A stretch of 64,000 bases of DNA from Clostridium algidicarnis DSM 15099 (GCF_002934235.1 NZ_PTIS01000001.1:396001-460000); one strand, 5' to 3'. Positions 18,138 through 27,075 are shown, counted from the first letter of the stretch. The notes: generated from the letters alone by a model not told the origin. Numbers and translations are program-made.

Positions 18138-19115
18138 ATGAATATAAACAGCATGAATAATTTATTAAATTATTATAATATATTTTCAATATTGATAGGG
18201 TTTATAATAGTGTCAATTTTAGCACCTATAGCTATACCTGTACTTTCAAAACTTAAATTTGGTCAAAATATAAGGTCGGATGGACCTAAATCACATCAAA
18301 AAAAAGCAGGAACCCCTACAATGGGAGGAATAATTTTTATTATATCTACTTTAATTTCTATGATTATAATGATAGGAAAACCAAGTGATGAAGCGATGGT
18401 TGCATTATACGCATTTATAGGATTTGGATTTGTAGGTTTTTTGGATGATTATATGAAAATAAGACACAAAGATAATCAAGGACTTAATGCAAAGCAAAAG
18501 ATGGTATTACTTATTATTGTATCATCAGTTTTATCTTATTATGCTTACGGTAAAATTGGAACTGAACTATTTATTCCGTTTACTAGTAAGACTATAGATC
18601 TAGGTATACTGTATATACCTTTTATGTTAGTTTATTTTACTGGAGTTACTAATGCTGTAAATTTGACTGATGGACTTGATGGACTTGCCACATCGGTTAC
18701 CCTACTAGTTATAACATTTTTTGCTTTAGTAAGTTTTGGTATGGGGCATTATACTCTCTCAATATTTTGCTTGATTTTAGCTGGATCACTACTTGGATTT
18801 TTAAGATTCAATGCATTTCCTGCTAGAATATTTATGGGAGATACAGGCTCTCTAGCACTTGGAGGAGCTGTAGCAATGGTTGCTGTGGCACTTCAACTGC
18901 AGCTATTACTATTCATAGTAGGTGGCATTTATGTAATAGAAACGCTTTCAGTTATAATTCAAGTAACATCCTTTAAACTAACAGGTAAAAGGGTATTTAA
19001 GATGGCACCTTTACATCATCATTTTGAACAACTTGGGTGGCCGGAAACTAAAATAGTTACTAGTTTTTTAATAATAACAGTTATATTATGTTTAATAGGA
19101 TTCCTTGCTTTTTAA
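18138..19115 (+). CDS. mraY: Phospho-MurNAc-pentapeptide transferase MraY
   Basis: The 325-residue protein has about ten membrane helices. Conserved active-site motifs are visible: the [12 protein letters not shown] loop near residue 54, FLDDYMK near 100, [10 protein letters not shown] near 175 and the HHHFE histidine cluster near 293. It makes lipid I from undecaprenyl phosphate and UDP-MurNAc-pentapeptide. A GAGGGGGG ribosome site lies upstream. It sits between murF and ftsW in normal order. Confidence 0.97.
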   Translation: MNINSMNNLLNYYNIFSILIGFIIVSILAPIAIPVLSKLKFGQNIRSDGPKSHQKKAGTPTMGGIIFIISTLISMIIMIGKPSDEAMVALYAFIGFGFVGFLDDYMKIRHKDNQGLNAKQKMVLLIIVSSVLSYYAYGKIGTELFIPFTSKTIDLGILYIPFMLVYFTGVTNAVNLTDGLDGLATSVTLLVITFFALVSFGMGHYTLSIFCLILAGSLLGFLRFNAFPARIFMGDTGSLALGGAVAMVAVALQLQLLLFIVGGIYVIETLSVIIQVTSFKLTGKRVFKMAPLHHHFEQLGWPETKIVTSFLIITVILCLIGFLAF

Positions 19116-19136
19116 AATTGACTAAGGAGGATATTT

Positions 19137-20243
19137 ATGAAAAAAAAGAAAAAGAATATTAAGCAAATAGATTTTATTATGTTTGCTTCTATATTAATTC
19201 TTCTTGCTATAGGGGTTATAATGGTTTATAGTGCTAGTTCTTATATTGCGTTGTATGGTAAAAAGGACAGCATGTTTTATTTAAAAAGGCAGGCGCTTTG
19301 GGCTATTTTAGGAGTTACAACCATGTGTGTATTCATGAATTATGATTATCACAAACTAAAAAAATATACAACTTTGCTTATGATTATTTGCGTGCCGTTG
19401 TTATTTCTTGTTTTTGCTTTCGAAGGTGTAAATGGGGCTCAAAGATGGATAAGAATAGGTCCTGCATCATTTCAACCTTCTGAAATTGTAAAATATGTAG
19501 TAGTAGCTTATATGGCTAAAAGTTTAGAATACAAAGGAGAAAAGATTAATAGTTTTTTATATGGTATATTACCTTATCTTTTGGTTTCAGGCTTTTATGC
19601 AGGTATGATTCTTTTAGAAAAAAACCTAAGTATAGCATCAGTTATAATGATAGTTACCCTTATAATTTTGTTTGTAGCAGGTGGAAGAGCATTTCATCTC
19701 TTCGGCATAGTGACACCAAGTCTTTTTGCATTAGGGGTAGTGTTTATATTTTCAGAATCTTATAGAAAGGATAGGCTTTTAAATTTCATAGATCCCTGGA
19801 AAGATCCAGTTAAAAATGGCTATCAATTAATACAGTCATTACTTGCACTGGGTTCAGGAAAGATACTGGGCCTAGGACTTGGTAAGTCACGGCAAAAGGC
19901 ATACTATATGCCAGAACCACATAATGATTTTATTTTTGCTATAATTGGTGAAGAGCTTGGACTTGTAGGTTGTCTTTTTATAATACTATTATTTTTAATT
20001 TTTATATGGAGAGGAATCAGAACTGCATCTAAGGCAAAAGATATTTATGGAACGCTTTTAGCCACAGGAATAACTTCGATAATAGCAGTTCAAGCCATAA
20101 TAAATATTGCAGTAGTAACAGGTTCTATGCCTGTAACAGGAGTACCACTACCTTTTATAAGCTATGGTGGATCGTCGTTAGTTATAAATCTTATTGCAAT
20201 GGGGGTACTGCTTAATATATCTAGGCAGACTGATAGTATTTAA
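19137..20243 (+). CDS. ftsW: FtsW/SpoVE-family lipid II polymerase
   Basis: The 368-residue SEDS protein has about ten membrane helices. The family signatures are present: the GAQRWIRIGPASFQPSE loop near residue 101, the PEPHNDFIFAIIGEELG loop near 258 and a GVPLPFISYGGSS segment near 333. SEDS proteins polymerise glycan strands from lipid II, working with a class B PBP such as SpoVD upstream. In clostridia this copy is called FtsW or SpoVE. The gene normally next, murG, is missing here. Confidence 0.93.
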   Translation: MKKKKKNIKQIDFIMFASILILLAIGVIMVYSASSYIALYGKKDSMFYLKRQALWAILGVTTMCVFMNYDYHKLKKYTTLLMIICVPLLFLVFAFEGVNGAQRWIRIGPASFQPSEIVKYVVVAYMAKSLEYKGEKINSFLYGILPYLLVSGFYAGMILLEKNLSIASVIMIVTLIILFVAGGRAFHLFGIVTPSLFALGVVFIFSESYRKDRLLNFIDPWKDPVKNGYQLIQSLLALGSGKILGLGLGKSRQKAYYMPEPHNDFIFAIIGEELGLVGCLFIILLFLIFIWRGIRTASKAKDIYGTLLATGITSIIAVQAIINIAVVTGSMPVTGVPLPFISYGGSSLVINLIAMGVLLNISRQTDSI

Positions 20244-20246
20244 AAA

Positions 20247-20307
20247 AGAGGCTATATTAATTGGAATACATAGGGTAGTTAACGTGTATTCCAAAAATAT
20301 AGGCTCT
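20247..20307 (+). terminator. Long two-part hairpin after ftsW
   Basis: Inner arms 20261-20270 and 20285-20294 pair perfectly over ten bases. Outer arms 20247-20258 and 20296-20307 pair with one mismatch, and a T-rich run follows. It lies where murG is usually found and probably ends or attenuates transcription between the mur genes and ftsQ. Confidence 0.6.
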
Positions 20308-20322
20308 AATTTATTTTTAGGT

Positions 20323-20362
20323 ATTCTTATTATTAAATTAATGTTATTATAATAATAAGAAT
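20323..20362 (+). promoter_or_regulatory. Second hairpin before ftsQ
   Basis: A perfect 13-bp, all-AT-rich stem (20323-20335 with 20350-20362) lies 26 bases before the ftsQ start and directly follows the larger hairpin. It may be part of the ftsQ leader. Function is not known. Confidence 0.45.
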
Positions 20363-20387
20363 CCTTAAAGTTTAAAAGGAGATTAAA

Positions 20388-21164
20388 ATGGGCGAAATAG
20401 CAAAGAAAAAAGAAGAAAACTCATTTATAGTTAAAAGGAGAAAAAGAAAGGCTTTAAAACGCAATATTATAATTTTCATATTTTTAATTGTTATATTAAT
20501 TACGTTAAGTCTAAAATTAAAAATTTTTGATGTTGAAACTATAATCGTAGAGGGAAATAATATAATTTCATCAGAAGAAATTATAAGTACATCTACTTTA
20601 GAAAAGGGAAATAATATCTTTTATATTAATACTAAAAAGATAATTAAAAAAATACATGACAATCCCTACATAAAAAACGTAAAGATAAGTAGGAGGCTAC
20701 CAAATACAATTATATTAAATGTAGAGGAAAGAAGTGCATTTTTTTATGGAGAAAGCAATAATAAATACTTTATAATAGATAGGGATTCAAAATTATTACA
20801 AATAAAAGATGAAATTACTAATATGAATTTAATATATATAGATGGATTAGATTATACTAATGCAAAAGTAGGGGAGGAAATATTGCCTAAAGAAGATAGG
20901 AAGAATAAGGTTATAAATGACTTCTCTTTTTTAATAGAAAATAATACATCAGGAATAGATATAACATCTTTAGACATGAAAGATATCTTATCTATAAAGG
21001 CTTATCATAACAATATGTGCATAATTATAGGAACTAGTGATGATATAGAAGGAAAATTAAATAAGGCTATAAATATAATTTCTAGTAAGCCTGAGTTAAG
21101 TCAATCTAAGGGATATATAAATGTAAGCTTTAAAGGAAACCCCGTAATATTTGTAGAAGAGTAG
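20388..21164 (+). CDS. ftsQ: Cell division protein FtsQ/DivIB
   Basis: The 258-residue bitopic protein has a basic cytoplasmic tail, a membrane helix (about 24-42), and a POTRA domain starting with the IFDVETIIVEGNNIISSEEI segment (about 44-63). A beta domain follows. FtsQ/DivIB links FtsL and DivIC to the septal wall machinery. A strong AAAGGAG site precedes it. It follows ftsW directly because murG is absent. Confidence 0.9.
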   Translation: MGEIAKKKEENSFIVKRRKRKALKRNIIIFIFLIVILITLSLKLKIFDVETIIVEGNNIISSEEIISTSTLEKGNNIFYINTKKIIKKIHDNPYIKNVKISRRLPNTIILNVEERSAFFYGESNNKYFIIDRDSKLLQIKDEITNMNLIYIDGLDYTNAKVGEEILPKEDRKNKVINDFSFLIENNTSGIDITSLDMKDILSIKAYHNNMCIIIGTSDDIEGKLNKAINIISSKPELSQSKGYINVSFKGNPVIFVEE

Positions 21165-21178
21165 GAAGAGGTGATGGA

Positions 21179-21901
21179 GTGAAAAAGGTTAATTCGCAAG
21201 TAGCTGTGGCTTTAATTTGTGCACTTCTTGGATTCTTGCTAGCTTATCAATTTAAGCTTCTAGGTGGTCAAGATAAAAAGCTTCAGACAAATAACTATGA
21301 TAAAGAAGAAATAAGTGTTGAAGTTGAAATGTTGCAAAAACAAAAAGAGGAATTAGAAAAAAAGAATAATGATGTATCTTCACAATTAAAAAAGTATGAG
21401 GAATCCGCTAGTGAAAGTGGAGATGTAACTAAAGAATTAAAAAAACAATTAGATAATAGTAGATTAATACTAGGTAGTTTAGATGTGACAGGCCCAGGCG
21501 TAATATTATCACTAACACCTAAAGATCCTGTGTTTTCTAGCAATACATATACAGCATTTATAACTGATTATGAGCTGGTATATGTAATAAATGAATTGAA
21601 TTTTTCGGGCGCAGAGGCCATATCTATAAATGATAAGAGGGTAACATTACAAACGGGAATAAAAAGTTCTTCTAATAATAGCTTTATTTTAATAAATGAT
21701 GAGAAAATATCACCAAAAGAAAAAATAGAAATAAAAGCAATTGGAAATAAAAAGACCTTAGATGCAGGAGTTAATTTTGCAGGAGTTTTTCATTATCAAA
21801 ACCTAGAAAATTATAATATTGATATTAAGATGTCTGATTCAATAAATATACCAAAGTTTAGTAAAAACTATAAGCAAGAATATATTAAAGCTGTAGAATA
21901 A
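21179..21901 (+). CDS. DUF881 family protein (first copy)
   Basis: A 240-residue DUF881 protein with one N-terminal membrane helix (about 7-24), a coiled coil (about 40-82) and a conserved extracytoplasmic domain beginning LDVTGPGVILSL near residue 100. It starts at GTG 21179. The family often lies near division genes in Firmicutes and Actinobacteria and its function is not established. Together with the small basic protein gene and a second DUF881 gene it forms a three-gene block, so a shared envelope role is likely. Confidence 0.85.
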   Translation: MKKVNSQVAVALICALLGFLLAYQFKLLGGQDKKLQTNNYDKEEISVEVEMLQKQKEELEKKNNDVSSQLKKYEESASESGDVTKELKKQLDNSRLILGSLDVTGPGVILSLTPKDPVFSSNTYTAFITDYELVYVINELNFSGAEAISINDKRVTLQTGIKSSSNNSFILINDEKISPKEKIEIKAIGNKKTLDAGVNFAGVFHYQNLENYNIDIKMSDSINIPKFSKNYKQEYIKAVE

Positions 21902-21915
21902 GTAGGAGTGATAAA

Positions 21916-22254
21916 ATGATAGCATTAATTGGACTTTTAGTTGGAGTTTTAATGGGAATGTTTTTAAAGATAAATATTCCGGATAAGTTTTCACCTTATA
22001 TATCTGTAGCTATACTTGCTTGCTTAGATTCAGTTTTTGGAGCTATAAGAGCATATCTATCTAAAAACTTTCAAGCTGATATATTTATATCTGGGTTTTT
22101 CGGAAATGCAGCTTTAGCTGCAGGACTTGCATATTTGGGAGATAGGCTTGGTATACCAATATATATTGCTGCAGTTATAGTATTTGGTGGAAGAATTTTT
22201 GACAATTTCGCTATAATAAGAAGGTTACTATTAGAAAAGATTAAACATCGTTAA
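21916..22254 (+). CDS. sbp: Small basic protein Sbp (DUF1290)
   Basis: The 112-residue membrane protein has about three hydrophobic helices and matches the small basic protein family (DUF1290). That family was first named in Bacillus subtilis next to ftsAZ. The conserved KFSPYISVAILACLDSVFG segment is near residue 21 and the FGGRIFDN segment near 93. Its role is unknown. It lies between two DUF881 genes, a repeated arrangement in clostridia. AGGAGTG precedes the start. Confidence 0.87.
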   Translation: MIALIGLLVGVLMGMFLKINIPDKFSPYISVAILACLDSVFGAIRAYLSKNFQADIFISGFFGNAALAAGLAYLGDRLGIPIYIAAVIVFGGRIFDNFAIIRRLLLEKIKHR

Positions 22255-22256
22255 AT

Positions 22257-22290
22257 TTAATGTAGTATTAAATTACTTTTACATTAATTT
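22257..22290 (+). promoter_or_regulatory. Weak hairpin between sbp and the second DUF881 gene
   Basis: Arms 22257-22264 and 22280-22287 pair over eight bases, and a T run follows. The stem is almost all A-T, so at most a weak terminator. Confidence 0.35.
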
Positions 22291-22313
22291 TTAAATCCAA
22301 AAAGGGTGATTTT

Positions 22314-23051
22314 ATGAAATTAAATGAAGGAAAAATATTTATTTTTATAGCTGCAATTATGATAGGAATTCTTGTATCTTTCAATATAAATTTAAGCACA
22401 GACAATAAACGAGAGTATGTAAGCACGAAAGAATATCAAGAAATGTACAATAAAAGAAATAAATTATATAGAGAGGTTTCCGATGTAAGAGAGGATTACC
22501 AAAGTAATTATAAAAAACTTAATTCCTTTAAATCAGGATACGTAGATAAAGAAAAGAATATAGCAGATTCTATAGTAGAAGAACTAGAAAATAACAAAAT
22601 ACTTTTAGGGTATAATAAGGTTCAAGGGAATGGTATAGAAATAACCGTAAGAGATGGATTCGATGAGCTTAATCCGGATATAGAAGATCCCCTTTTAAGG
22701 TATATGCGTACCTTTCATAATACAGATTTAATTCAAATTATAAACGAGTTAAAACTTTTTGGAGCTGAAGCTATTTCAATAAATGGGCAAAGACTAATGA
22801 GCAATTCTGAAGTGTATTGTAGTTCAGCATTTATAAGTATAAATGGAGTGAAACTTCCTGCACCTTTTCATATAGAAGCTATAGGAAATACAGAAAACCT
22901 TGTAAATAGTCTTAAGTCCAATGATAGCTATGTAAAAAGGTTACAAGGTAGAGGTATAAATATTGATATAGAAGAGAAAGAGACTATTGTAATTTCACCT
23001 TATATAGGAGATTTGAAAGTGAACTTTTTAAGTAGTAAAAAAAATAAATAA
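22314..23051 (+). CDS. DUF881 family protein (second copy)
   Basis: A 245-residue paralogue of the DUF881 protein two genes upstream. It has one N-terminal membrane helix (about 8-24), a coiled coil (about 40-85) and the conserved outer domain. The LKLFGAEAISINGQR segment near 144 closely matches NELNFSGAEAISIND of the first copy. Both probably face the outside of the membrane. Function is not known. An AAGGGTG site precedes the start. Confidence 0.84.
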   Translation: MKLNEGKIFIFIAAIMIGILVSFNINLSTDNKREYVSTKEYQEMYNKRNKLYREVSDVREDYQSNYKKLNSFKSGYVDKEKNIADSIVEELENNKILLGYNKVQGNGIEITVRDGFDELNPDIEDPLLRYMRTFHNTDLIQIINELKLFGAEAISINGQRLMSNSEVYCSSAFISINGVKLPAPFHIEAIGNTENLVNSLKSNDSYVKRLQGRGINIDIEEKETIVISPYIGDLKVNFLSSKKNK

Positions 23052-23131
23052 TAATTTATTTAAAAATAAAGGGATTTTTAAATTTGTGAAGAATAGTTAC
23101 TTTATAAGGGTTATCAAAGGAGAGGGTATTA

Positions 23132-23785
23132 ATGGATGTCTTGGGTAACTTAAAATCAATTACAAATGAAATACCAAAGGATTCAACTTTTATAGCTGTG
23201 AGTAAGCAACAATCTACGGATAGTATAAAAAAGGCTTATGATTTTGGTATAATAGACTTTGGAGAGAATAAGGTCCAAGAATTATTAGAAAAAAGCGAAG
23301 AATTGCCAAAAGATATAAGATGGCATTTTATAGGTCACCTTCAAAGAAATAAGGTAAAGTATATAGTGGGGAAGGTTTATCTTATTCAATCTTTAGATAG
23401 CATAAGACTTTTATCGGAAATAGAAAAACAATATATGAAGCAAAACAAAGTTGCAGAGGCTTTAATTGAAATTAATATAGGAAAAGAAAAAAGTAAGGAT
23501 GGCATATTCTTAGAAGATTTAGAAGAGCTAATTGTTGAAATTGAGAAATGTAATTTTGTAAAGATTAAAGGTCTTATGGCTATAATACCAAAAGGCGATG
23601 AAAAGTCTTCTGAATCTTATTTTATGAAGATGAAGGATATTTGGGATAACCTTTCTTATAGAAAATTTTCTAATATATCTATGGACTATCTATCTATGGG
23701 AATGAGTAGAGACTACGAATTAGCTTTAAAGTGTGGAGCTAACATGATAAGAGTCGGGGAAGGCATCTTTGGTAAAAGAATATAA
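23132..23785 (+). CDS. yggS: YggS-family pyridoxal phosphate homeostasis protein
   Basis: A 217-residue single-domain PLP-binding protein of the YggS/YlmE family. The PLP lysine is Lys25 in AVSKQQ. The FGENKVQELLEK motif is near residue 44, the WHFIGHLQRNKVK motif near 69 and the LSMGMSRDYELA motif near 185. It keeps free PLP and amino acid pools in balance and has no known catalytic reaction. In Gram-positive genomes it commonly precedes sepF, as here. Confidence 0.95.
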   Translation: MDVLGNLKSITNEIPKDSTFIAVSKQQSTDSIKKAYDFGIIDFGENKVQELLEKSEELPKDIRWHFIGHLQRNKVKYIVGKVYLIQSLDSIRLLSEIEKQYMKQNKVAEALIEINIGKEKSKDGIFLEDLEELIVEIEKCNFVKIKGLMAIIPKGDEKSSESYFMKMKDIWDNLSYRKFSNISMDYLSMGMSRDYELALKCGANMIRVGEGIFGKRI

Positions 23786-23803
23786 AAATGAGGAGGAATA
23801 TAA

Positions 23804-24253
23804 ATGGCAGCGAAAGTGTTAAATAAAGTATGGGGATTTTTGGGGTTAGAGGATGAATATGATGAAGAGTATGATGAAGAATATGATGAGGCTGAAGAAG
23901 AAGAAGTAAAACAACCTACTCAATTAAATAATAAAAAGAATCAAGGTAAGGTGGTAAGTATACATACTGCAGTTTCTGCTAAGGTTACTATAGTAAAGCC
24001 TCAAAGCTACGAAGAAGTAACAGAGATAAGTGATGATTTAAAAAATCGAAAAATAGTTATTGTAAACACCACAGCTCTAGAACCTAAAATAGCTCAAAGA
24101 TTATTAGATTTTATGGGTGGAGCAAGCTATGCTCTAGGTGGCGAGCTTCAAGAGGTTGAAAATGGTGTCTATATAGTATCACCTTCTAATATAGAAGTTA
24201 CGAGCGAACTAAAGACTGAATTAAGTAAAGGATTGTTTAATTGGTCTAAATAG
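23804..24253 (+). CDS. sepF: Cell division protein SepF
   Basis: The 149-residue protein has an N-terminal amphipathic helix (membrane anchor, about 1-17), an acidic linker and the C-terminal SepF fold from about residue 60. SepF polymerises into rings, binds the FtsZ tail and ties the Z-ring to the membrane. The linker contains DEEY repeats coded by a 12-base tandem repeat. Order yggS-sepF-yggT-ylmH-divIVA is the classic Gram-positive one. ftsZ itself is not in the window. Confidence 0.95.
   Translation: MAAKVLNKVWGFLGLEDEYDEEYDEEYDEAEEEEVKQPTQLNNKKNQGKVVSIHTAVSAKVTIVKPQSYEEVTEISDDLKNRKIVIVNTTALEPKIAQRLLDFMGGASYALGGELQEVENGVYIVSPSNIEVTSELKTELSKGLFNWSK
23852..23890 (+). repeat. 12-base tandem repeat inside sepF
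   Basis: Two copies of GATGAAGARTAT (23861-23872, 23873-23884) are flanked by a shortened copy on each side. They encode the acidic DEEY linker of SepF and could vary in copy number by slippage without breaking the frame. Confidence 0.7.
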
Positions 24254-24277
24254 TTTTTAGATAGAAGGGAATGAATA

Positions 24278-24538
24278 ATTATTTTAAGAGTTTTTTTTGA
24301 GGTCTTATTTTCAATAGTAGAATATGCTATATTGATAGATGTAGTTTTATCATTTATTTTTAGAGAACAACAAAACAAGCTTATAAATATAATAAAATTT
24401 CTAACAGAACCAATCTTAAAACCAGCTAAGCTATTACAAGATAAATTTATGCCAAACCTCTCCTTAGATTTTTCACCAGTTATTGTATTGATACTATTAT
24501 ATTTGCTAGAGAGCATAATTATGCCTCTTGTTAGTTAA
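24278..24538 (+). CDS. yggT: YggT-family membrane protein, non-standard start codon
   Basis: The frame encodes about 86 residues with two hydrophobic segments and the family TEPILKPAKLLQDKFMP segment in the middle. YggT proteins sit beside sepF and ylmH. The conserved N-terminal helix continues upstream of the first ordinary start (TTG 24332), back to about 24275, where no ATG, GTG or TTG exists in frame. An AGAAGGGA site at 24263-24270 is well placed for ATT 24278 (or ATA 24275). The ATG at 24271 is in another frame and stops after nine codons. Function of YggT is not firmly known. Confidence 0.72.
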   Translation: MILRVFFEVLFSIVEYAILIDVVLSFIFREQQNKLINIIKFLTEPILKPAKLLQDKFMPNLSLDFSPVIVLILLYLLESIIMPLVS

Positions 24539-24543
24539 ATAAT

Positions 24544-25308
24544 ATGAATAAAAAGGATTTTTTAAAGTATATGGGAGAGGAAGACATATCTTTATGTTCA
24601 AATCTTTATGATAAGATTTTATTATCGAATAAAACATTAAACACTGTCTATAGCAATGAATTCTTAACACCTAATATTTGGAATAAGATTCAGAAATATT
24701 GCAACGTAAATAATATTGTTTCTGATGTTTCGGGTGGATTTGATGATGCTGAAAGAAGGATAATTAGATTTAATGGTTCTGGATCTTACTATTCTATTCA
24801 AATTATTAAGATTACAAATAAGTCGAAATTTTGTGAACTTCTACATAAAGATTATTTAGGAGCATTAATGTCATTAGGAGTAAAAAGGGAGAAATTTGGT
24901 GATCTTATAGTACAAGATAATAAATGCTATTTGCCAGTAACTGAAGATATATTACAGTATATATTTATTAATTTAAAAGTTATAGGTAAGAGTCCATGCA
25001 CTGTAGAGATTTTAAATGACAATGAAAGTATTCCAGACTATACTTTTAAAGTAAATGTGCATTTAGCTTCATCAAAGAGAATAGATGTGATAGTTAGTTC
25101 AATTACAAATCTTTCAAGAGCAAAAAGTCAGCAGTACATAAAATCGGGTAAAGTACTTATAGACTATGTCACTTGTTATGAAAAAAGCGAGGAAGTAATG
25201 TCTGCAAATACTATTACCATAAGAGGATATGGAAAATATAAGGTTGGAGAGATAATAGGTACCACATCTAGTGGTAGATTAAAAATACAAATAAAAAAAT
25301 ACGTTTGA
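24544..25308 (+). CDS. ylmH: YlmH, S4-domain RNA-binding protein
   Basis: The 254-residue protein has an N-terminal YlmH domain and a C-terminal S4 RNA-binding domain (about 180-245, with SSKRIDVIVS and the TNLSRAKSQQYIKSGKV segment). In Bacillus subtilis YlmH binds ribosomal complexes and acts in quality control of stalled nascent chains, alongside RqcH. An rqcH gene is also in this window. It lies six bases after yggT and has no strong ribosome site, so it may depend on translation from upstream. Confidence 0.92.
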   Translation: MNKKDFLKYMGEEDISLCSNLYDKILLSNKTLNTVYSNEFLTPNIWNKIQKYCNVNNIVSDVSGGFDDAERRIIRFNGSGSYYSIQIIKITNKSKFCELLHKDYLGALMSLGVKREKFGDLIVQDNKCYLPVTEDILQYIFINLKVIGKSPCTVEILNDNESIPDYTFKVNVHLASSKRIDVIVSSITNLSRAKSQQYIKSGKVLIDYVTCYEKSEEVMSANTITIRGYGKYKVGEIIGTTSSGRLKIQIKKYV

Positions 25309-25322
25309 CGGGGTGATGACTT

Positions 25323-25931
25323 ATGAAAATAACTCCAATGGATATAAGTAATAAAGAATTTAAAAAGGTACTTAGAGGATATGATTCAGAAGAGGTAGAT
25401 GAATTTTTAGATAAAATTGTAGAAGAGTATGAAGTGCTATTTAAAGAAAACGCCATATTAAAAGAGAAAATGTCAGTAATGGATGATAGGATAGATCATT
25501 ATTCTAATATAGAAAATACAATACAAAATACTTTAGTATTGGCTCAAAATGCCGCAGAACAAGCTAAAAAATCTGCACAAAAAGAAGCAGACTTAATAGT
25601 TAGAAATTCTAATGAAACGGCACAAAAGATATTAGATAAAGCTCATAGTGACGTTATAAGAGTGAATGATGAGTATGAAAGATTAAAACAAGATTTTATT
25701 AGGTTTAGAGTCAAGTTTAGAAGTTTTATGAATGTTCAGTTAGAAACTTTTGATGATCTTGAAAAAGACTTTGCTAAAAATTATAATTTAGGAATACCTT
25801 TAGAAGAAGATGTAGTTGAAGAAGAAGAAAAAGAACAAATTATAAATAAAGAAATTGAAGTACAAAAGGATGAATCTATAAACTCAGATGATTTAAGTGC
25901 TATTAAAAGCTTCTTTGCAAAAAATAGCTAA
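25323..25931 (+). CDS. divIVA: Cell division/polarity protein DivIVA
   Basis: The 202-residue protein starts with the conserved membrane-binding segment MKITPMDISNKEFKKVLRGY and continues as a long coiled coil (about 30-140), then an acidic C-terminal tail. DivIVA binds strongly curved membranes at poles and septa and recruits partners for site selection and for chromosome anchoring in sporulation. It ends the yggS-sepF-yggT-ylmH block and is followed by a clear terminator. Confidence 0.94.
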   Translation: MKITPMDISNKEFKKVLRGYDSEEVDEFLDKIVEEYEVLFKENAILKEKMSVMDDRIDHYSNIENTIQNTLVLAQNAAEQAKKSAQKEADLIVRNSNETAQKILDKAHSDVIRVNDEYERLKQDFIRFRVKFRSFMNVQLETFDDLEKDFAKNYNLGIPLEEDVVEEEEKEQIINKEIEVQKDESINSDDLSAIKSFFAKNS

Positions 25932-25934
25932 TTG

Positions 25935-25962
25935 AACTCACTCTTTAAGAGTGAGTTTTTTT
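25935..25962 (+). terminator. Terminator after divIVA
   Basis: Arms 25935-25945 and 25947-25957 form a stable GC-containing hairpin (AACTCACTCTT and its complement), followed by a T run. It begins four bases after the divIVA stop and separates it from aroB. Confidence 0.85.
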
Positions 25963-25983
25963 ATTTAAGATTGGAGGACAAAT

Positions 25984-27075
25984 ATGTATAAGAAAATAGA
26001 GCAAGATATTAATGTACCCTATCCTATATATTTGGTAAATAATATTTATGAAACTGTTAAAAGAATTGAAAATATAAAGGTAAAGCATAGGGCTGATTTA
26101 TTTCTTATATACGATAAAAATTTAAGCGTATATTACGATAAATATATAAATAACATTAGGAGCTTTTGCAAAAGCTCACTTTATATAGAATGTAAAGAAT
26201 GCAATAAAAATAGAGAAACTGTAGATGAGATATATAAATTTTTAGTAGATAATAATGCCAAAAGGAATGGTATAGTAATATGTATAGGTGGTGGCATCCT
26301 AGGGGATTTAGTGGGATTTGTTTCTGGCACCTACATGAGGGGTATAAGATACATTAATATTCCAACTACAATGATATCTCAAGTTGATAGTAGCATTGGA
26401 GGGAAGGTTGGATATAATTTTAATAATCTAAAAAATTATATTGGAATGTTTTATAACCCATTAGAAGTCATAGTATGTCCAGAGTTTCTTAAAACACTCA
26501 AAAGAAAAGAAATTTTGAGTGGATTTGGGGAAATAATTAAATATTGTATAATAGATAGGGATGATTTGTTAATTTATTTTGAAAAAAATATAGAATCTAT
26601 AGTGAACCTTGAAAAAGATGAGATAATTTTATTAGTGCAAAAATGTATATTAATAAAAAGAGACATTGTTTCTAAAGATTTTAAGGATACAGGACTTAGA
26701 AATGTATTAAATTTTGGACATACTGTAGGCCATGCTATAGAAATAGATTCAAATTATAAGGTTTCTCATGGACAATCGGTATCTCTTGGAATATTAGTTG
26801 CATTAAAATTATCAGAAACTCTTATGTCTTTAGATAAAACTCTATATAATAAAATAAAAGATATTTATACGTATATAGGTATAGATAAGTATTATAAGAT
26901 AAATAATAAAGATAATTTTATAAAAAGCATAAGAGGAGATAAAAAAAATGATTCTAATATAAGATTTGTACTAATATCAACATTAGGAAAACCTGTTATA
27001 GCGGTTAAAGTTAAAGAAGAACAGCTACTTAAAGTTATCAAAGAGAGTATAGAAGGTGAAAAAATATATGAGTAA
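25984..27075 (+). CDS. aroB: 3-dehydroquinate synthase
   Basis: The 363-residue NAD- and metal-dependent enzyme closes DAHP to 3-dehydroquinate, step two of the shikimate pathway. The NAD-binding GGGILGDLVGF motif is near residue 101, the TTMISQVDSSIGGKVGYN stretch is near 129 and the metal-binding NFGHTVGHAIE motif is near 244. It follows the divIVA terminator and a TTGGAGG site. No promoter is visible in the 26-base gap, so transcription may come from inside divIVA or by read-through. Confidence 0.96.
   Translation: MYKKIEQDINVPYPIYLVNNIYETVKRIENIKVKHRADLFLIYDKNLSVYYDKYINNIRSFCKSSLYIECKECNKNRETVDEIYKFLVDNNAKRNGIVICIGGGILGDLVGFVSGTYMRGIRYINIPTTMISQVDSSIGGKVGYNFNNLKNYIGMFYNPLEVIVCPEFLKTLKRKEILSGFGEIIKYCIIDRDDLLIYFEKNIESIVNLEKDEIILLVQKCILIKRDIVSKDFKDTGLRNVLNFGHTVGHAIEIDSNYKVSHGQSVSLGILVALKLSETLMSLDKTLYNKIKDIYTYIGIDKYYKINNKDNFIKSIRGDKKNDSNIRFVLISTLGKPVIAVKVKEEQLLKVIKESIEGEKIYE

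Noticed and set aside
24271..24300. ATG-started nine-codon frame before yggT
   Set aside because: It stops at TGA after nine codons and is out of frame with the conserved helix. It would be relevant only if the eight-T run is one base too long.
24298..24300. TGA before yggT as a selenocysteine codon, given the tRNA-Sec gene
   Set aside because: Reading through this TGA continues in a frame that soon stops and does not match YggT.
27056..27067. GTG 27056 as the aroF start
   Set aside because: It overlaps the AGAAGG ribosome site; ATG 27068 is better placed and fits the family.
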